A stretch of 64,000 bases of DNA from RDXT01 sp033762375 (GTDB lineage: Bacteria; Bacteroidota; Bacteroidia; J057): assembly GCA_033762375.1 (NCBI GenBank), contig JANRLQ010000004.1:13942-77941 (forward strand), in the 5' to 3' direction. A model generated the notes under the pieces. The model was given only the letters and a program-made list of their open reading frames with translations. It did not search any database and was not told the origin of the DNA. Every line of letters begins with the position of its first letter. Within the stretch, counting starts at the first letter, position 1. Shown here piece after piece: positions 1 through 8,600 of this stretch. Both the position numbers and the translations under genes were made by a program.

Positions 1-1
1 T

Positions 2-622
2 GTGGTCCTTACGGGCAATGAAAAGGCATTTGCAGCGGGCGCAGACATCAAGGAGATGGCTGGCAAAACCGCTATTGATATGCTCCAGGGCGGCCAGATG
101 AACCGCTGGGAGCGGATCAAGCAGTTTCGTAAACCCCTCATTGCCGCTGTAAGTGGTTTTGCCCTGGGTGGCGGGTGCGAGCTGTGCATGTTATGCGACA
201 TGATCATTGCCTCTGAGACGGCCCAGTTTGGGCAGCCTGAGATCAAGATCGGGGTGATCCCCGGTGCCGGTGGCACCCAGCGTATGGCACGGGCGATGGG
301 CAAATACAGGGCCATGGAGATGGTCCTCACCGGGAAGTTTATCTCCGCCGCACAAGCCTATGAATGGGGCCTCGTCAACCGGGTCGTACCGCCGGAGGTC
401 TACCTGGACGAAGCCCTGCGCCTGGCCGCTGAGATCGCCTCCATGCCTCCCCTGGCTGCCCAACTCGCCAAGGCCTCTGTACTCCACGCTGCCAACTCGT
501 TTTTGGATGAGGGACTCACCGCTGAGCGCAAGAACTTCTATCTCCTCTTTGCCTCCGAAGACCAGCGGGAAGGCATGAATGCTTTTGTCGAAAAAAGAAA
601 ACCTGACTGGAAAGGTCGCTGA
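2..622 (+). CDS. Enoyl-CoA hydratase/isomerase, 5' end outside window
   Basis: Crotonase-family enzyme that hydrates trans-2-enoyl-CoA to 3-hydroxyacyl-CoA in beta-oxidation or a related acyl-CoA pathway in the cytoplasm. The visible 206 residues include the oxyanion-hole/CoA motif FAAGADIKEM, the core segment GFALGGGCEL with the first catalytic Glu, and FGQPEIKIGVIPGAGGTQR with the second catalytic Glu, both as in short-chain enoyl-CoA hydratases. The frame is open to the window edge and about 50 residues of the usual 255-260 are missing, so this is a partial gene by position, not a broken one. The C-terminus is complete. The floA-like gene follows after 21 bp, which allows co-transcription. 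Substrate chain length cannot be read from this fragment. Confidence 0.93.
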   Translation: MVLTGNEKAFAAGADIKEMAGKTAIDMLQGGQMNRWERIKQFRKPLIAAVSGFALGGGCELCMLCDMIIASETAQFGQPEIKIGVIPGAGGTQRMARAMGKYRAMEMVLTGKFISAAQAYEWGLVNRVVPPEVYLDEALRLAAEIASMPPLAAQLAKASVLHAANSFLDEGLTAERKNFYLLFASEDQREGMNAFVEKRKPDWKGR

Positions 623-643
623 TTCACCCTTCAACCCTTGTCA

Positions 644-1657
644 ATGGACACGCTTATTATTGTCATCGTTGCTGTCATTGTCGTCATTCTCCTGGTCTTA
701 GGAGGGATTATCGTGTATTTTGTGCCCTTTGGGCTGTGGGTGACGGCCCAGTTCTCGGCGGTACGGATCAGTATCTGGCAGCTTATCGGGATGCGCCTGC
801 GCCGGGTGGAGCCCAAGATTATCGTTGAGGAAATGATCAAAGCCCGTAAGGCCGGCCTTACGGATGTCAAAATTAATACCCTGGAGGCACACCACCTCGC
901 CAAGGGTAATATCTCCAATGTCATTGATGCCCTGATCTCGGCCAAAAATGCCGATATCGTGGACCTCAACTTTGAAAAAGCCGCTGCGATAGACCTCGCC
1001 GGACGTGATGTCCTGCAGGCTGTACGTGACTCTGTCAATACCAAGGTCATAGACGCTCCTCCCGTGGAGGCTGTCTGCAAAAACGGTATACAACTCATCG
1101 CCAAGGCCCGTGTGACCGTACGCTGCCGGATAGACAAACTCATCGGCGGCGCCGGCGAAGAGACTATCCTCGCCCGTGTAGGACAGGGGATCGTGGCCGC
1201 TATCGGCTCGGCGGAGTCCCACCAGGACATCCTCGCCGATCCCGGTATCATCTCCCGGCGGGTGATGAATGAGGGATTTGACCTCGGCCTGGCATACGAA
1301 GTCCTGGCCATTGACATCGCTGACGTGGACATCGGCAAAAGCATCGGGGCCGAGCTGAAAGCCGATGAGGCTGAGGCCGACCTCAAAATCGCCCGTGCCA
1401 AAGCGGAAGAAAAACGGGCCGACGCCGTCGCTGACGAGCAGCACTTTCGCGCTAAAGTACAGGAAATGCGTGCCAAACTGATCGAGTCCGAGGCCCAGAT
1501 CCCCCTGGCGATTGCGGAGGCATTCCGGATGGGCAATCTTGGCATCATGGACTACTACCGCCTGCGAAACATGGAGGCTGATACCCGCATGAGACAATCC
1601 TTTTCAGAAAGTGATGATCGTACTGATGATGAATCCCATACTCCGCTTATGCCATAA
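644..1657 (+). CDS. floA: Flotillin-like protein FloA
   Basis: Membrane-anchored scaffold of the FloA (UPF0365/YqfA) family, thought to organise functional membrane microdomains. The 337-residue product has one N-terminal hydrophobic hairpin (about residues 3-30), then the family core containing VEEMIKARKAGL, and a charged Ala/Glu-rich C-terminal helix (EAEADLKIARAKAEEKRAD) expected to form a coiled coil. The length matches the family (about 330). I chose the ATG at 644 over the in-frame TTG six bases upstream. The 3' end overlaps the next gene by about 40 bp in another frame, so the two are probably co-expressed. Family assignment is firm; the role in this organism is by family only. Confidence 0.93.
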   Translation: MDTLIIVIVAVIVVILLVLGGIIVYFVPFGLWVTAQFSAVRISIWQLIGMRLRRVEPKIIVEEMIKARKAGLTDVKINTLEAHHLAKGNISNVIDALISAKNADIVDLNFEKAAAIDLAGRDVLQAVRDSVNTKVIDAPPVEAVCKNGIQLIAKARVTVRCRIDKLIGGAGEETILARVGQGIVAAIGSAESHQDILADPGIISRRVMNEGFDLGLAYEVLAIDIADVDIGKSIGAELKADEAEADLKIARAKAEEKRADAVADEQHFRAKVQEMRAKLIESEAQIPLAIAEAFRMGNLGIMDYYRLRNMEADTRMRQSFSESDDRTDDESHTPLMP

Positions 1658-2087
1658 ACTGGCCGTAATACTCGTACTGGTTGGTGGCGCGGGTTCTGCC
1701 TTACGGGCGCAGACGACCCTCTCCTATCAGGAGTCTGTGGCACTGTTTGGCAAGCAGCGAATACTTGCTTTCAGGTCTTTTTCGCTGGAGCTCACAGATG
1801 AGAGTAAGGCAGAGCTTAAGTCCATAGCAGATGCCCTGCGTGTCACCCCTGCCATCCTGCGTACCAACCTCCTGGTCATCCAGATATTCACCTGCGAGCA
1901 GGAGCTGGACGTAAAACCTTATATCGGTATATGCCGGGGGCAGGTGATCATTGATTATCTGGAAAAAACACTCGGCATCCCCCGCAAAAAATGCCTGATC
2001 CGGGATCTGGCCTCGGCCAACTATGATCCTGACTGTCTGGCAGGGAGTGGCATGACCTTGTACCTGAAGCCTGACTGGGATCAATAA
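1614..2087 (+). CDS. Small secreted protein, OmpA-like C-terminal fold possible
   Basis: Product of about 150-157 residues with an N-terminal signal peptide ending near LRAQ. The mature part holds a conserved-looking segment, KPYIGICRGQVIIDYL followed by GIPRKKCLIRD, that resembles the second half of OmpA-like peptidoglycan-binding domains, in which a small residue ladder ends in a sequence such as A-x-x-V-x-x-Y-L. Candidate starts are clustered: GTG 1611, ATG 1614, 1626 and 1629; the last gives the cleanest signal peptide. The start lies inside the 3' end of floA, which suggests translational coupling. Likely periplasmic or surface exposed. OmpA relationship is inference; otherwise unknown. 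Confidence 0.7.
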   Translation: MIVLMMNPILRLCHKLAVILVLVGGAGSALRAQTTLSYQESVALFGKQRILAFRSFSLELTDESKAELKSIADALRVTPAILRTNLLVIQIFTCEQELDVKPYIGICRGQVIIDYLEKTLGIPRKKCLIRDLASANYDPDCLAGSGMTLYLKPDWDQ

Positions 2088-2174
2088 CCCATTCTCCCGC
2101 AGATAACCTGGCCGGGTCACCACCTGCCGGATCCCGGTAGGTAGCAAGCCATCCTGCCTGATACGGATACCGGC

Positions 2175-2210
2175 CAAAAAACCCCGGTTGAGCCGAAGCT
2201 TTTCCGGGGT
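2175..2210 (-). terminator. Intrinsic terminator, minus strand
   Basis: Read on the minus strand, ACCCCGG and CCGGGGT form a 7-bp stem, with an inner AGC-TTCG-GCT tetraloop hairpin, followed directly by six T residues. This is a textbook Rho-independent terminator, placed about 220 bp past the recA stop codon. Confidence 0.75.
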
Positions 2211-2372
2211 CTGGTTATGACAAAAGAGCGATTGTATACACATTTACCTGTCTCGCTATCAGCCCGGCTCACCGGCCAGGGGACAGAATACAGGGCCTTG
2301 GCGGCCGTATGTATGACGGTACAGCCTTTATCACCCGGTGGCCGGTCCTGCTGCATCACAGCGATAAAAGCC

Positions 2373-2401
2373 CTCCCCTTCCCGATGTGTCGGGAGGGGA
2401 G
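2373..2401. terminator. GC-rich hairpin just past recA
   Basis: CTCCCC-T-TCCCGA pairs with TCGGGAGGGGAG around a TGTG loop, 25 bp beyond the recA stop. There is a single-base bulge. On the minus strand the hairpin is followed by a short pyrimidine/T-containing run rather than a clean T tract, so it may act as a first terminator or as an mRNA 3' stabiliser. Similar stems built on TCCCGA-TCGGGA recur in Bacteroidota genomes. Confidence 0.5.
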
Positions 2402-2425
2402 TTCATACGATATCAAAACGTAAGC

Positions 2426-3478
2426 TTAGTCTTCTACGGCAACCTCATCATCGCCTGCATCCGGCACAGCAGTATCCCGCAGGATCGCTTTGGCTGCCAG
2501 AATTTTTTTCTCGATCTGATCCATCATCTCGGGGTTGTCCTTCAGGAGCTTGCGGACGGTATCCCGTCCCTGCCCGAGGCGCTGCCCGTCATAGCTAAAC
2601 CAGGAGCCTGATTTTTGTACAATATCCAGCTCGGAGGCCAGGTCAAGCACCTCTCCGGAGCGGGAGATACCCTCCCCGAAGATAATGTCAAACTCCGTAG
2701 CCCGGAAAGGTGGTGAAACCTTGTTTTTGACAACTTTGACCTTCACCCGGTTACCCGTACTTTCATTGCCCTCTTTGATCTGGGCAGTACGGCGGATGTC
2801 GAGGCGCACAGAGGCATAAAACTTGAGCGCATTACCGCCCGTAGTGGTCTCGGGATTTCCAAACACAACCCCGATTTTGTCCCGGAGCTGGTTGATGAAA
2901 ATACAGATACAATGTGTCTTGGAGATAGCAGCCGTCAGCTTGCGCAGGGCCTGGGACATCAGCCTTGCCTGAAGACCCATCTTGGAGTCACCCATCTCCC
3001 CCTCAATCTCAGCCTTAGGTGTAAGGGCAGCGACAGAGTCTATAACTACGATATCTATGGCACTGGAACGAATGAGATACTCGGCGATTTCCAGGGCCTG
3101 CTCTCCGTAGTCCGGCTGAGAAACGTACAGATTTTGGGTATCAATCCCGAGTTTTTCGGCGTAGGACCGGTCAAAGGCATGCTCTGCGTCAATAAAAGCC
3201 GCCAGTCCGCCGGCTTTTTGGGCCTCAGCGATCATGTGCATGGCCAGGGTCGTCTTACCGGAGGATTCAGGGCCGTATATCTCGATGATACGACCACGTG
3301 GGATACCCCCTACCCCCAGCGCAATATCAAGTCCCAGTGAACCCGTCGGCAGCACAGGTACTTCCATGGCCTGGTTGTCACTCAGTTTCATCACCACTCC
3401 TTTGCCGTAGGCTTTTTCAAGCTTGTCAACGGTAAGCTGGAGGGATTTTAATTTTTCATCGCGTGGATCTTTTGCCAT
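2426..3478 (-). CDS. recA: Recombinase RecA
   Basis: DNA-dependent ATPase that forms the strand-exchange filament in homologous recombination and promotes LexA-type self-cleavage in the SOS response. The 350-residue product has Walker A GPESSGKT at about residues 69-76, the loop segment FINQLRDKIGVVFGNPETTTGG with the invariant QLR..G..FGNPE signature, and an acidic C-terminal tail (DAGDDEVAVED) typical of RecA. Length matches the family. The ATG at 3478 (MAKDPRDEK) is preferred; an upstream in-frame TTG would add four residues. No LexA-type operator is obvious upstream. The gene is alone on its strand, followed by two hairpins. Confidence 0.99.
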   Translation of the reverse strand: MAKDPRDEKLKSLQLTVDKLEKAYGKGVVMKLSDNQAMEVPVLPTGSLGLDIALGVGGIPRGRIIEIYGPESSGKTTLAMHMIAEAQKAGGLAAFIDAEHAFDRSYAEKLGIDTQNLYVSQPDYGEQALEIAEYLIRSSAIDIVVIDSVAALTPKAEIEGEMGDSKMGLQARLMSQALRKLTAAISKTHCICIFINQLRDKIGVVFGNPETTTGGNALKFYASVRLDIRRTAQIKEGNESTGNRVKVKVVKNKVSPPFRATEFDIIFGEGISRSGEVLDLASELDIVQKSGSWFSYDGQRLGQGRDTVRKLLKDNPEMMDQIEKKILAAKAILRDTAVPDAGDDEVAVED

Positions 3479-3580
3479 GTCATTATACAATTAAAAAAAA
3501 TTACGAGGCTGAGCGTCCGGCACTGTCCACTGTGTGGAAGGCGGACCCTGCCGGGCCCGCCGTATGAGCGGTTCTGGCAG

Positions 3581-4411
3581 TTATTGTGGTTGTTTCACCC
3601 GTGTCTGGAGGATGCGAACCTCCACCACCGGGCGGTCATAGGCATCGCGGGGCATCTTTTCGATATTCATCACGACGTCCATGCCCGCTATCACTTCTCC
3701 AAAGATCGTGTACTCAAAGTCAAGCCAGGGTGCCCCTCCCTCGGTGAGGTAGGCGTCCCGCACTTCGTCGGGATAGGCAAACCCCTCAAATCCTTCCTGG
3801 GCGAGATAGTCGTCAAAAGAACCCTGAAACTTACCCTCGCCCGCCAGGGGCTGGTAGGCTTCAAAAAACTTACCCCTCAGAGTCCCGCTGCGAATCAACT
3901 CCAGTGAATCCAACTGGCGACTCCGGGCGGGACGGCCGCTCACGATATAAAACTGGCTCCCTGAAGACTTGCGCTCCGGATTTTCCGCATCCCCGTATCG
4001 GGCAGCAGCAAGCTTGCCACGGGTATGGTACATGCCCGGCACGATCTCGGCCGGCAGGTCATACCCCGGACCGTCAGGTGCCTTGGCATCCAGCGGCACA
4101 CCCGCTGCCACACGGGTACGTGGATCACCAGACTGGATCATAAAACCAGCAATTACCCGGTGAAACGTCAGACTGTCATAGAACCCCTCGGCGGCCAGTT
4201 TCAAAAAATTAGCCTTGTGCTGAGGTGTCTCATCGTACAACTTAAGCCCAATCTCCCCCCGGTCGGTGACCAGTACCACATCTGCCGCCGCCATCTGGCT
4301 CTCCTGGCCTGCCTGAGGAGCAGACTGACAGGACAACAACAGAAGCAGGATACCAGCCACACTCCATCTCCAAGAAGGCCTTTCGTTAATTGTCTTTGCA
4401 ATTATAGGCAT
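3581..4411 (-). CDS. Cyclophilin-type peptidyl-prolyl isomerase, lipoprotein
   Basis: Peptidyl-prolyl cis-trans isomerase that catalyses proline isomerisation during folding of envelope proteins. The 276-residue product begins with a lipoprotein signal (hydrophobic stretch then LLLSC), so it should be lipid-anchored in the periplasm. The cyclophilin core starts at about residue 45 (VTDRGEIGLKLYDETPQHKANF) and includes FHRVIAGFMIQSGD, where the Arg and Gln-containing FMIQSGD box is the catalytic signature. An insertion of about 60 residues in the middle makes it longer than minimal cyclophilins (about 165 residues). ATG 4411 is used; a TTG at 4429 is the alternative. The GroES-like gene ends 57 bp upstream on the same strand, so a two-gene transcript is possible. 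Confidence 0.93.
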   Translation of the reverse strand: MPIIAKTINERPSWRWSVAGILLLLLSCQSAPQAGQESQMAAADVVLVTDRGEIGLKLYDETPQHKANFLKLAAEGFYDSLTFHRVIAGFMIQSGDPRTRVAAGVPLDAKAPDGPGYDLPAEIVPGMYHTRGKLAAARYGDAENPERKSSGSQFYIVSGRPARSRQLDSLELIRSGTLRGKFFEAYQPLAGEGKFQGSFDDYLAQEGFEGFAYPDEVRDAYLTEGGAPWLDFEYTIFGEVIAGMDVVMNIEKMPRDAYDRPVVEVRILQTRVKQPQ

Positions 4412-4468
4412 AAAAAATGAATTGTGCAAATTTTTTTGGTAAAATTCTAAAAATTTAGCGCAGCCTCT

Positions 4469-4846
4469 CTAGCTGAAAAGATCCTCGTCCCGCTCCAGCA
4501 TCAGGATGGCATTCTGCGGGACAATATAGTACTTCTCTCCAGCATACATCACTTCATACGCACCCTTCTGCAGGAAAATCGCCAAATCCCCCTCTCGCAC
4601 CTGCAAGGGAATGTACCGCACAGGCTCAGGTACCTCCTCCCAGGGTTCCGGTTCGTCGGCAGGGAATGGTATCGGATATCCGGGCCCGACTTTCAGCACG
4701 TACCCACTTTGGATTACCTCCTTTTCCATCACGCCAGGTGGCAGATACAGACCCGTTGCAGTGGTCTCAGACAGGGTCCGGGGCCGCACCAGGGCCCGAT
4801 CTCCGATAATAATGAGCTTTTCAAGCCCGGTTGAATGGTCATCCAT
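4469..4846 (-). CDS. GroES-like co-chaperone family protein
   Basis: The 125-residue product has a GroES-type chaperonin-10 fold: IIGDRALVRPRTLSE near the N-terminus matches the canonical 'DRVLVKP' strand, followed by a mobile-loop-like region (TTATGLYLPPGV) and GYVLKVGPG. It is about 30 residues longer than housekeeping GroES because of a proline/glutamate-rich insert (PFPADEPEPWEEVPEPVR). No groEL is adjacent, and the insertion makes this the divergent Bacteroidota GroES-family protein rather than the groESL partner. Its chaperonin partner cannot be read from the sequence. It lies upstream of the cyclophilin gene on the same strand, a plausible folding-related pair. Confidence 0.85.
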   Translation of the reverse strand: MDDHSTGLEKLIIIGDRALVRPRTLSETTATGLYLPPGVMEKEVIQSGYVLKVGPGYPIPFPADEPEPWEEVPEPVRYIPLQVREGDLAIFLQKGAYEVMYAGEKYYIVPQNAILMLERDEDLFS

Positions 4847-4920
4847 AGGTTACTACTGCAAAAACTTGTGTTAAGTGGCAGAAAGCGTCAAATTTTTTTT
4901 TTGCAAATTTGAAAGAAAAA

Positions 4921-4953
4921 TTTGGTGTTTTCATTTACAGCATGCTATCTTTG
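4921..4953 (+). promoter_or_regulatory. Bacteroidota-type sigma-70 promoter
   Basis: TTTG at 4921-4924 followed after 21 bp by TATCTTTG at 4946-4953, an exact match to the Bacteroidota primary-sigma -7 box TAnnTTTG with a correctly spaced -33 TTG. Predicted start of transcription is near 4958-4962. The only thing downstream before a strong terminator is noncoding DNA. Confidence 0.7.
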
Positions 4954-4959
4954 TATAAG

Positions 4960-5139
4960 AAATAAGGCAGTAGATAATACACGCCACTTAGTTTTGAAAC
5001 AAAATTTCTTTGTTGTTGTTACTGCTCCTAACAAAGAATTTTAGTATAAATTGCTTCTGATAAAGAAGTTACGATTATTGTGTTTTCATGGTTGTGCTGT
5101 AGGGACGGCTTCCTTGTGGAGTCGCTCCCTATTTTTTTT
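4960..5139 (+). ncRNA. Candidate small noncoding RNA, about 180 nt
   Basis: A well-formed promoter (4921-4953) and a strong intrinsic terminator (5100-5139) bracket about 180 nt that contain no credible reading frame and are much more AT-rich than the surrounding genes. Internal pairing is possible: GCAGTA (4967-4972) with TACTGC near 5021-5026, and an inner AACAAA/TTTGTT stem. The size would fit a 6S-type or other regulatory RNA, but the 5' and 3' ends do not pair as in 6S RNA and I recognise no known family (not SRP RNA, tmRNA or RNase P). An alternative is a terminated leader of the downstream protease, but that start is 560 bp further on. Confidence 0.5.
5100..5139 (+). terminator. Strong intrinsic terminator
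   Basis: TAGGGA pairs with TCCCTA, continued by GGCTTC with GGAGTC (with wobble pairs and small bulges), and is followed by eight consecutive T residues at 5132-5139. It ends the candidate small RNA transcript and would insulate the protease gene downstream. Confidence 0.8.
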
Positions 5140-5698
5140 ATACCTACCCTGCATATATCGTCTACTCCTTGCGGCCCCTGTTTTCTTACATCCTGATGGC
5201 CTGCCTCCCCGACCCTGTATCGTTTATTGATATATTCATAAATTGCTAATAATCAATTGTTTAACTTATTGCCACGCCCCCGCACAAACTTGAACTCCCT
5301 GTGGTTGTTCATCGCTGCTCACAAAAATGAGCACATTCTACCCTAATCCTTACATACGGTTGTACCGCCTGATCTGCATGAACTTGCATAAAATGTCATA
5401 TATTATTAACCTTTAACGAAAAAAAATACGATTGTAAATGTTTGATTACCAATTATTTACATACAAAAATTCTTACCTCCGGCGAAAAACAGATAGTTCA
5501 GCCAGAGGATATTTTCCAGGCTGATCTAACAAGTACGGCAAGGTTTTTGCAAGCCTTAGCATCAGACAGGTCAGGCTACATAGCCAACCATTCAGTCAGG
5601 CAATTGAGCCGTTCGCGCTTAGAATTATTCGGTTCGCAGCTCTTTTTCCCTACGGAAGATTTTTGATGTCAGGGTTTATCAGCACGGTATGGAGGGAA

Positions 5699-8600
5699 AT
5701 GATGTACAAAACACACTTCATAAAACGGGTAGTACAGTGGGTACTTATGGTACCGGCACTATATATTCCCCAGTCTGTACAGGCACAACGCGAGTTATCC
5801 TGCACCAATGATGCGCATGAGGCTCGTTATGCCGCTGATACCGCCTATCGCAACCGCACGGATGCGATCAATGACTGGATATACCGGGAGATGGACCGCA
5901 ACTCGGACCTCACCCAGGACGTCACCCGCGGCCTGCTGGTCGTACCGGTAGTCATACATATTATCCATGCGCCGGGTGAAAGTCAGCCCGGCTCTGGTAG
6001 TTCTAATCCCACGGACCAGGAGATCACACAGGCACTTGCGTATCTGAATGACGCGATGCGCCACCGGAATACATTTACAGGGGGACCTTTTTTTAGCAAT
6101 GCCGGCATCCCGGGCGCTGATACGGAGATTGAGTTTTGCCTGGCACAGACTGACCCCACCGGTCTGCCGACTACCGGTATCACCCGCACGGCCAGCTCCC
6201 TCACGGATCTGTACCGGGATGACTACTGCACTGGCAGCACAGGCCCTAAACAAGATGAATGCCTTAAGTCCCTGTCTTTTTGGGACTCTAACCGATACAT
6301 GAACATCTGGCTGGTGCGGAATATCTGTGTCTCGCAGGCCAGCGGTAACTGCGGGATCGTGGGTTATACCTATATGGCAGGTGCCCATGGATTCCCATAC
6401 GATGGTCCCGTCCTGGAGACCAGCCTCTGGCGGGCTAATGCCACCAGTATGTCACCCGTCATCCATGAGATCGGTCATTATCTGAACCTTTTTGATACAT
6501 ATTTTGACCCGACAGGCCCTATCACCTCCTGCGACAATGATAACTGTCTCCTCCGGGGTGATAAAATCTGTGATACACCTCCTGACGCCGGATATGGGGG
6601 CGTGGTATGTGGCACCAATGCCCGGATGAATACCTGCTCGACTGACGCGCAGGACGTATCGGCCAATAACCCGCTCCGGCAGGATGTGGAAGACCTGTAC
6701 GAAAACTTCATGGACTACGGGGCACCCACCTGCCAAAACTCTTTCACGCCTGACCAGAAGTCCCGGATGCGCCTGACGCTCCTCGGGGTGCGGAGCAGCC
6801 TGCTCACCAATTCTGCCTGCTCTATCCCGTACCTCAACCTTGCGGTCCGCAGTATCCAGGACATTCCGGCGACGTCCTGCTCGCCTGCCGTATCTCCGGT
6901 GGCCCGCATCCAGAACGATGGCAATCAACCGATCACCAGCCTGGTACTCAGCTATGGGACGGACGTGAATACCCAGCAAGCCACCTGGTCCGGCAACCTC
7001 GCGCCCGGCGACTTCCTGGACCTCAGCCTCCCGCCGTTTCCTACGATGGCTGGTGTCAATGATTTTACGGTCACTGTCGTGGCTGTCAACGGGGTGACGA
7101 CGGGTGATGACAACCTGCTGGACAATGCCGTGACATTGCGGTTTGTGCAGGCTGATCTGCAGGCGGCTGTCACCGGGTATCCATATTGTGTGGACTTTGA
7201 GGCGAGCACCCCCATGACAGGCTGGGTACTGGGCAACCTGGATCAGCAACTGACATTTGACAAATACACCCTCAGCTCCTGCGACCAGCGCGGGGCAGGG
7301 GTCCTGCGCTACAACAGTGCCGGCCAATGGGCCAGCCAGGGCCTGGGAGCGGCTGCCACCGGCACCCGCGACCTCCTCATCAGCCCGGTGATAGACCTGT
7401 CCAATACATCTTCTGCCGAGCTGTATTTTGACATTGCTTATCCGGCGGGATACGCCAGTGAGCATATGCAGATGCGGGTACTTGCCATCTCAGACTGCCT
7501 CCCGGGTCCTCAGGTGATCTACGACCGCCAGGGTGCCCAGATGCAGACAACACCGTCTCCGGCAAGCGCTGCAGATACCTACTGGGCGCCTGCCTCCTGT
7601 GTGGAGTGGCGCAAGGAATGGATAGACCTGACCGGGTTTATCGGGCGGCGGGTGATCCTGATATTTGAAGTGACGCTGGACACGACCTGGACCCAAAATC
7701 TGTACCTGGACAATATCTGTGTGCTGGCGGCCAACAGTTGTCAGCTCCCGGCAGAGGTGCCGACCCTCCCCGGTGTATATACAGCCGACCAGATGTGCCG
7801 GGATGGAGCCGGGTGGGTACACTACTGGAAAAGTGCCGCTGCCGCCCCTGCCACAGATGCGGACCTGATGCTTTTTTCGCTCCTGAATCCCGACCGCAAC
7901 GATACCCTCCTCCAGCCTGAATCGGTCAGCATGATCGTCATGCCGGAGTCCGAGCGCAGGACCTATGACCTGTCACGTGCACCTTATGTACGGAATGTCT
8001 TCGGGTGGTATGGCATGGGCCGTATGATCAAACTGAAACCTGCCCGGCAGCCTGATGACAGCGTCCTGGTACGGTTTTACTTTCACGATCAGGACATCGC
8101 AGACCTCAACGCTGCTATAGCGCCTGCCGTAATCACCGATCCGTCTCAGCTGGTCATGTACAGCATCTCCCGCCCGGAGGCTCCACTGGAAAATGCCCAG
8201 CAAGCTGTCCAGCCAGCTAATGTCCGGCAATATCGCATAGGAGACGCGCCTGCCCGCAACCGCTGGACTGCCTACCAGCAGGGCGGCTACCGTTATGCTA
8301 TTCTGAGCCCTGACAGCCTGGGGATCATCAGCGGGGGGAGTGGCAAGGACGCGCAGGGATGTGGTCCTATGTATCCTGCTCCGGTCCGGCTCCAGGTGGC
8401 CCAGTCCTTTGCTGAGATAGAGGTCTCCTGGGAGACTGAGCGGGAGTGGCAAACGAGTCACTTTGAGGTATTCCGGTCCGAAGATGGGCGTACGTACCAA
8501 AAAGTAGGAGAGGTGCCCGCAGCCGGCCTCGCTGCACTTCCCACAGGATACCTGTTTGGAGACGCGCAACCGCTGGATAAATATGCCTACTACTATGTGG

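Larger units (their letters stand above)
2088..2425. other. Intergenic region between converging genes
   Basis: This stretch separates the small secreted-protein gene (plus) from recA (minus). It holds two hairpins, listed separately, both suited to ending recA transcription. Short open frames are present on both strands but show no family resemblance, so I see no gene here. Confidence 0.6.
4847..5698. other. Long AT-rich intergenic region
   Basis: About 850 bp between the divergent GroES-like gene and the M43 protease. The first part (to 5139) holds a promoter, a candidate small RNA and its terminator, listed separately. From 5140 to 5440 I see nothing definite. A 74-codon frame at 5442-5666 shows no family resemblance and ends just before the protease start, so I do not call it. 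The promoter of the protease probably lies in this second part but has no clear TTG/TAnnTTTG match. Confidence 0.6.

Noticed and set aside
4960..5139. 6S RNA or tmRNA
   Set aside because: The 5' and 3' ends do not pair, so it lacks the closed-stem/bubble shape of 6S RNA, and it is too short and lacks a tag-peptide frame for tmRNA; kept only as an unassigned candidate RNA.
5442..5666. 74-codon ORF as a gene
   Set aside because: No family resemblance, no clear ribosome-binding signal, and it runs into the start region of the M43 protease.
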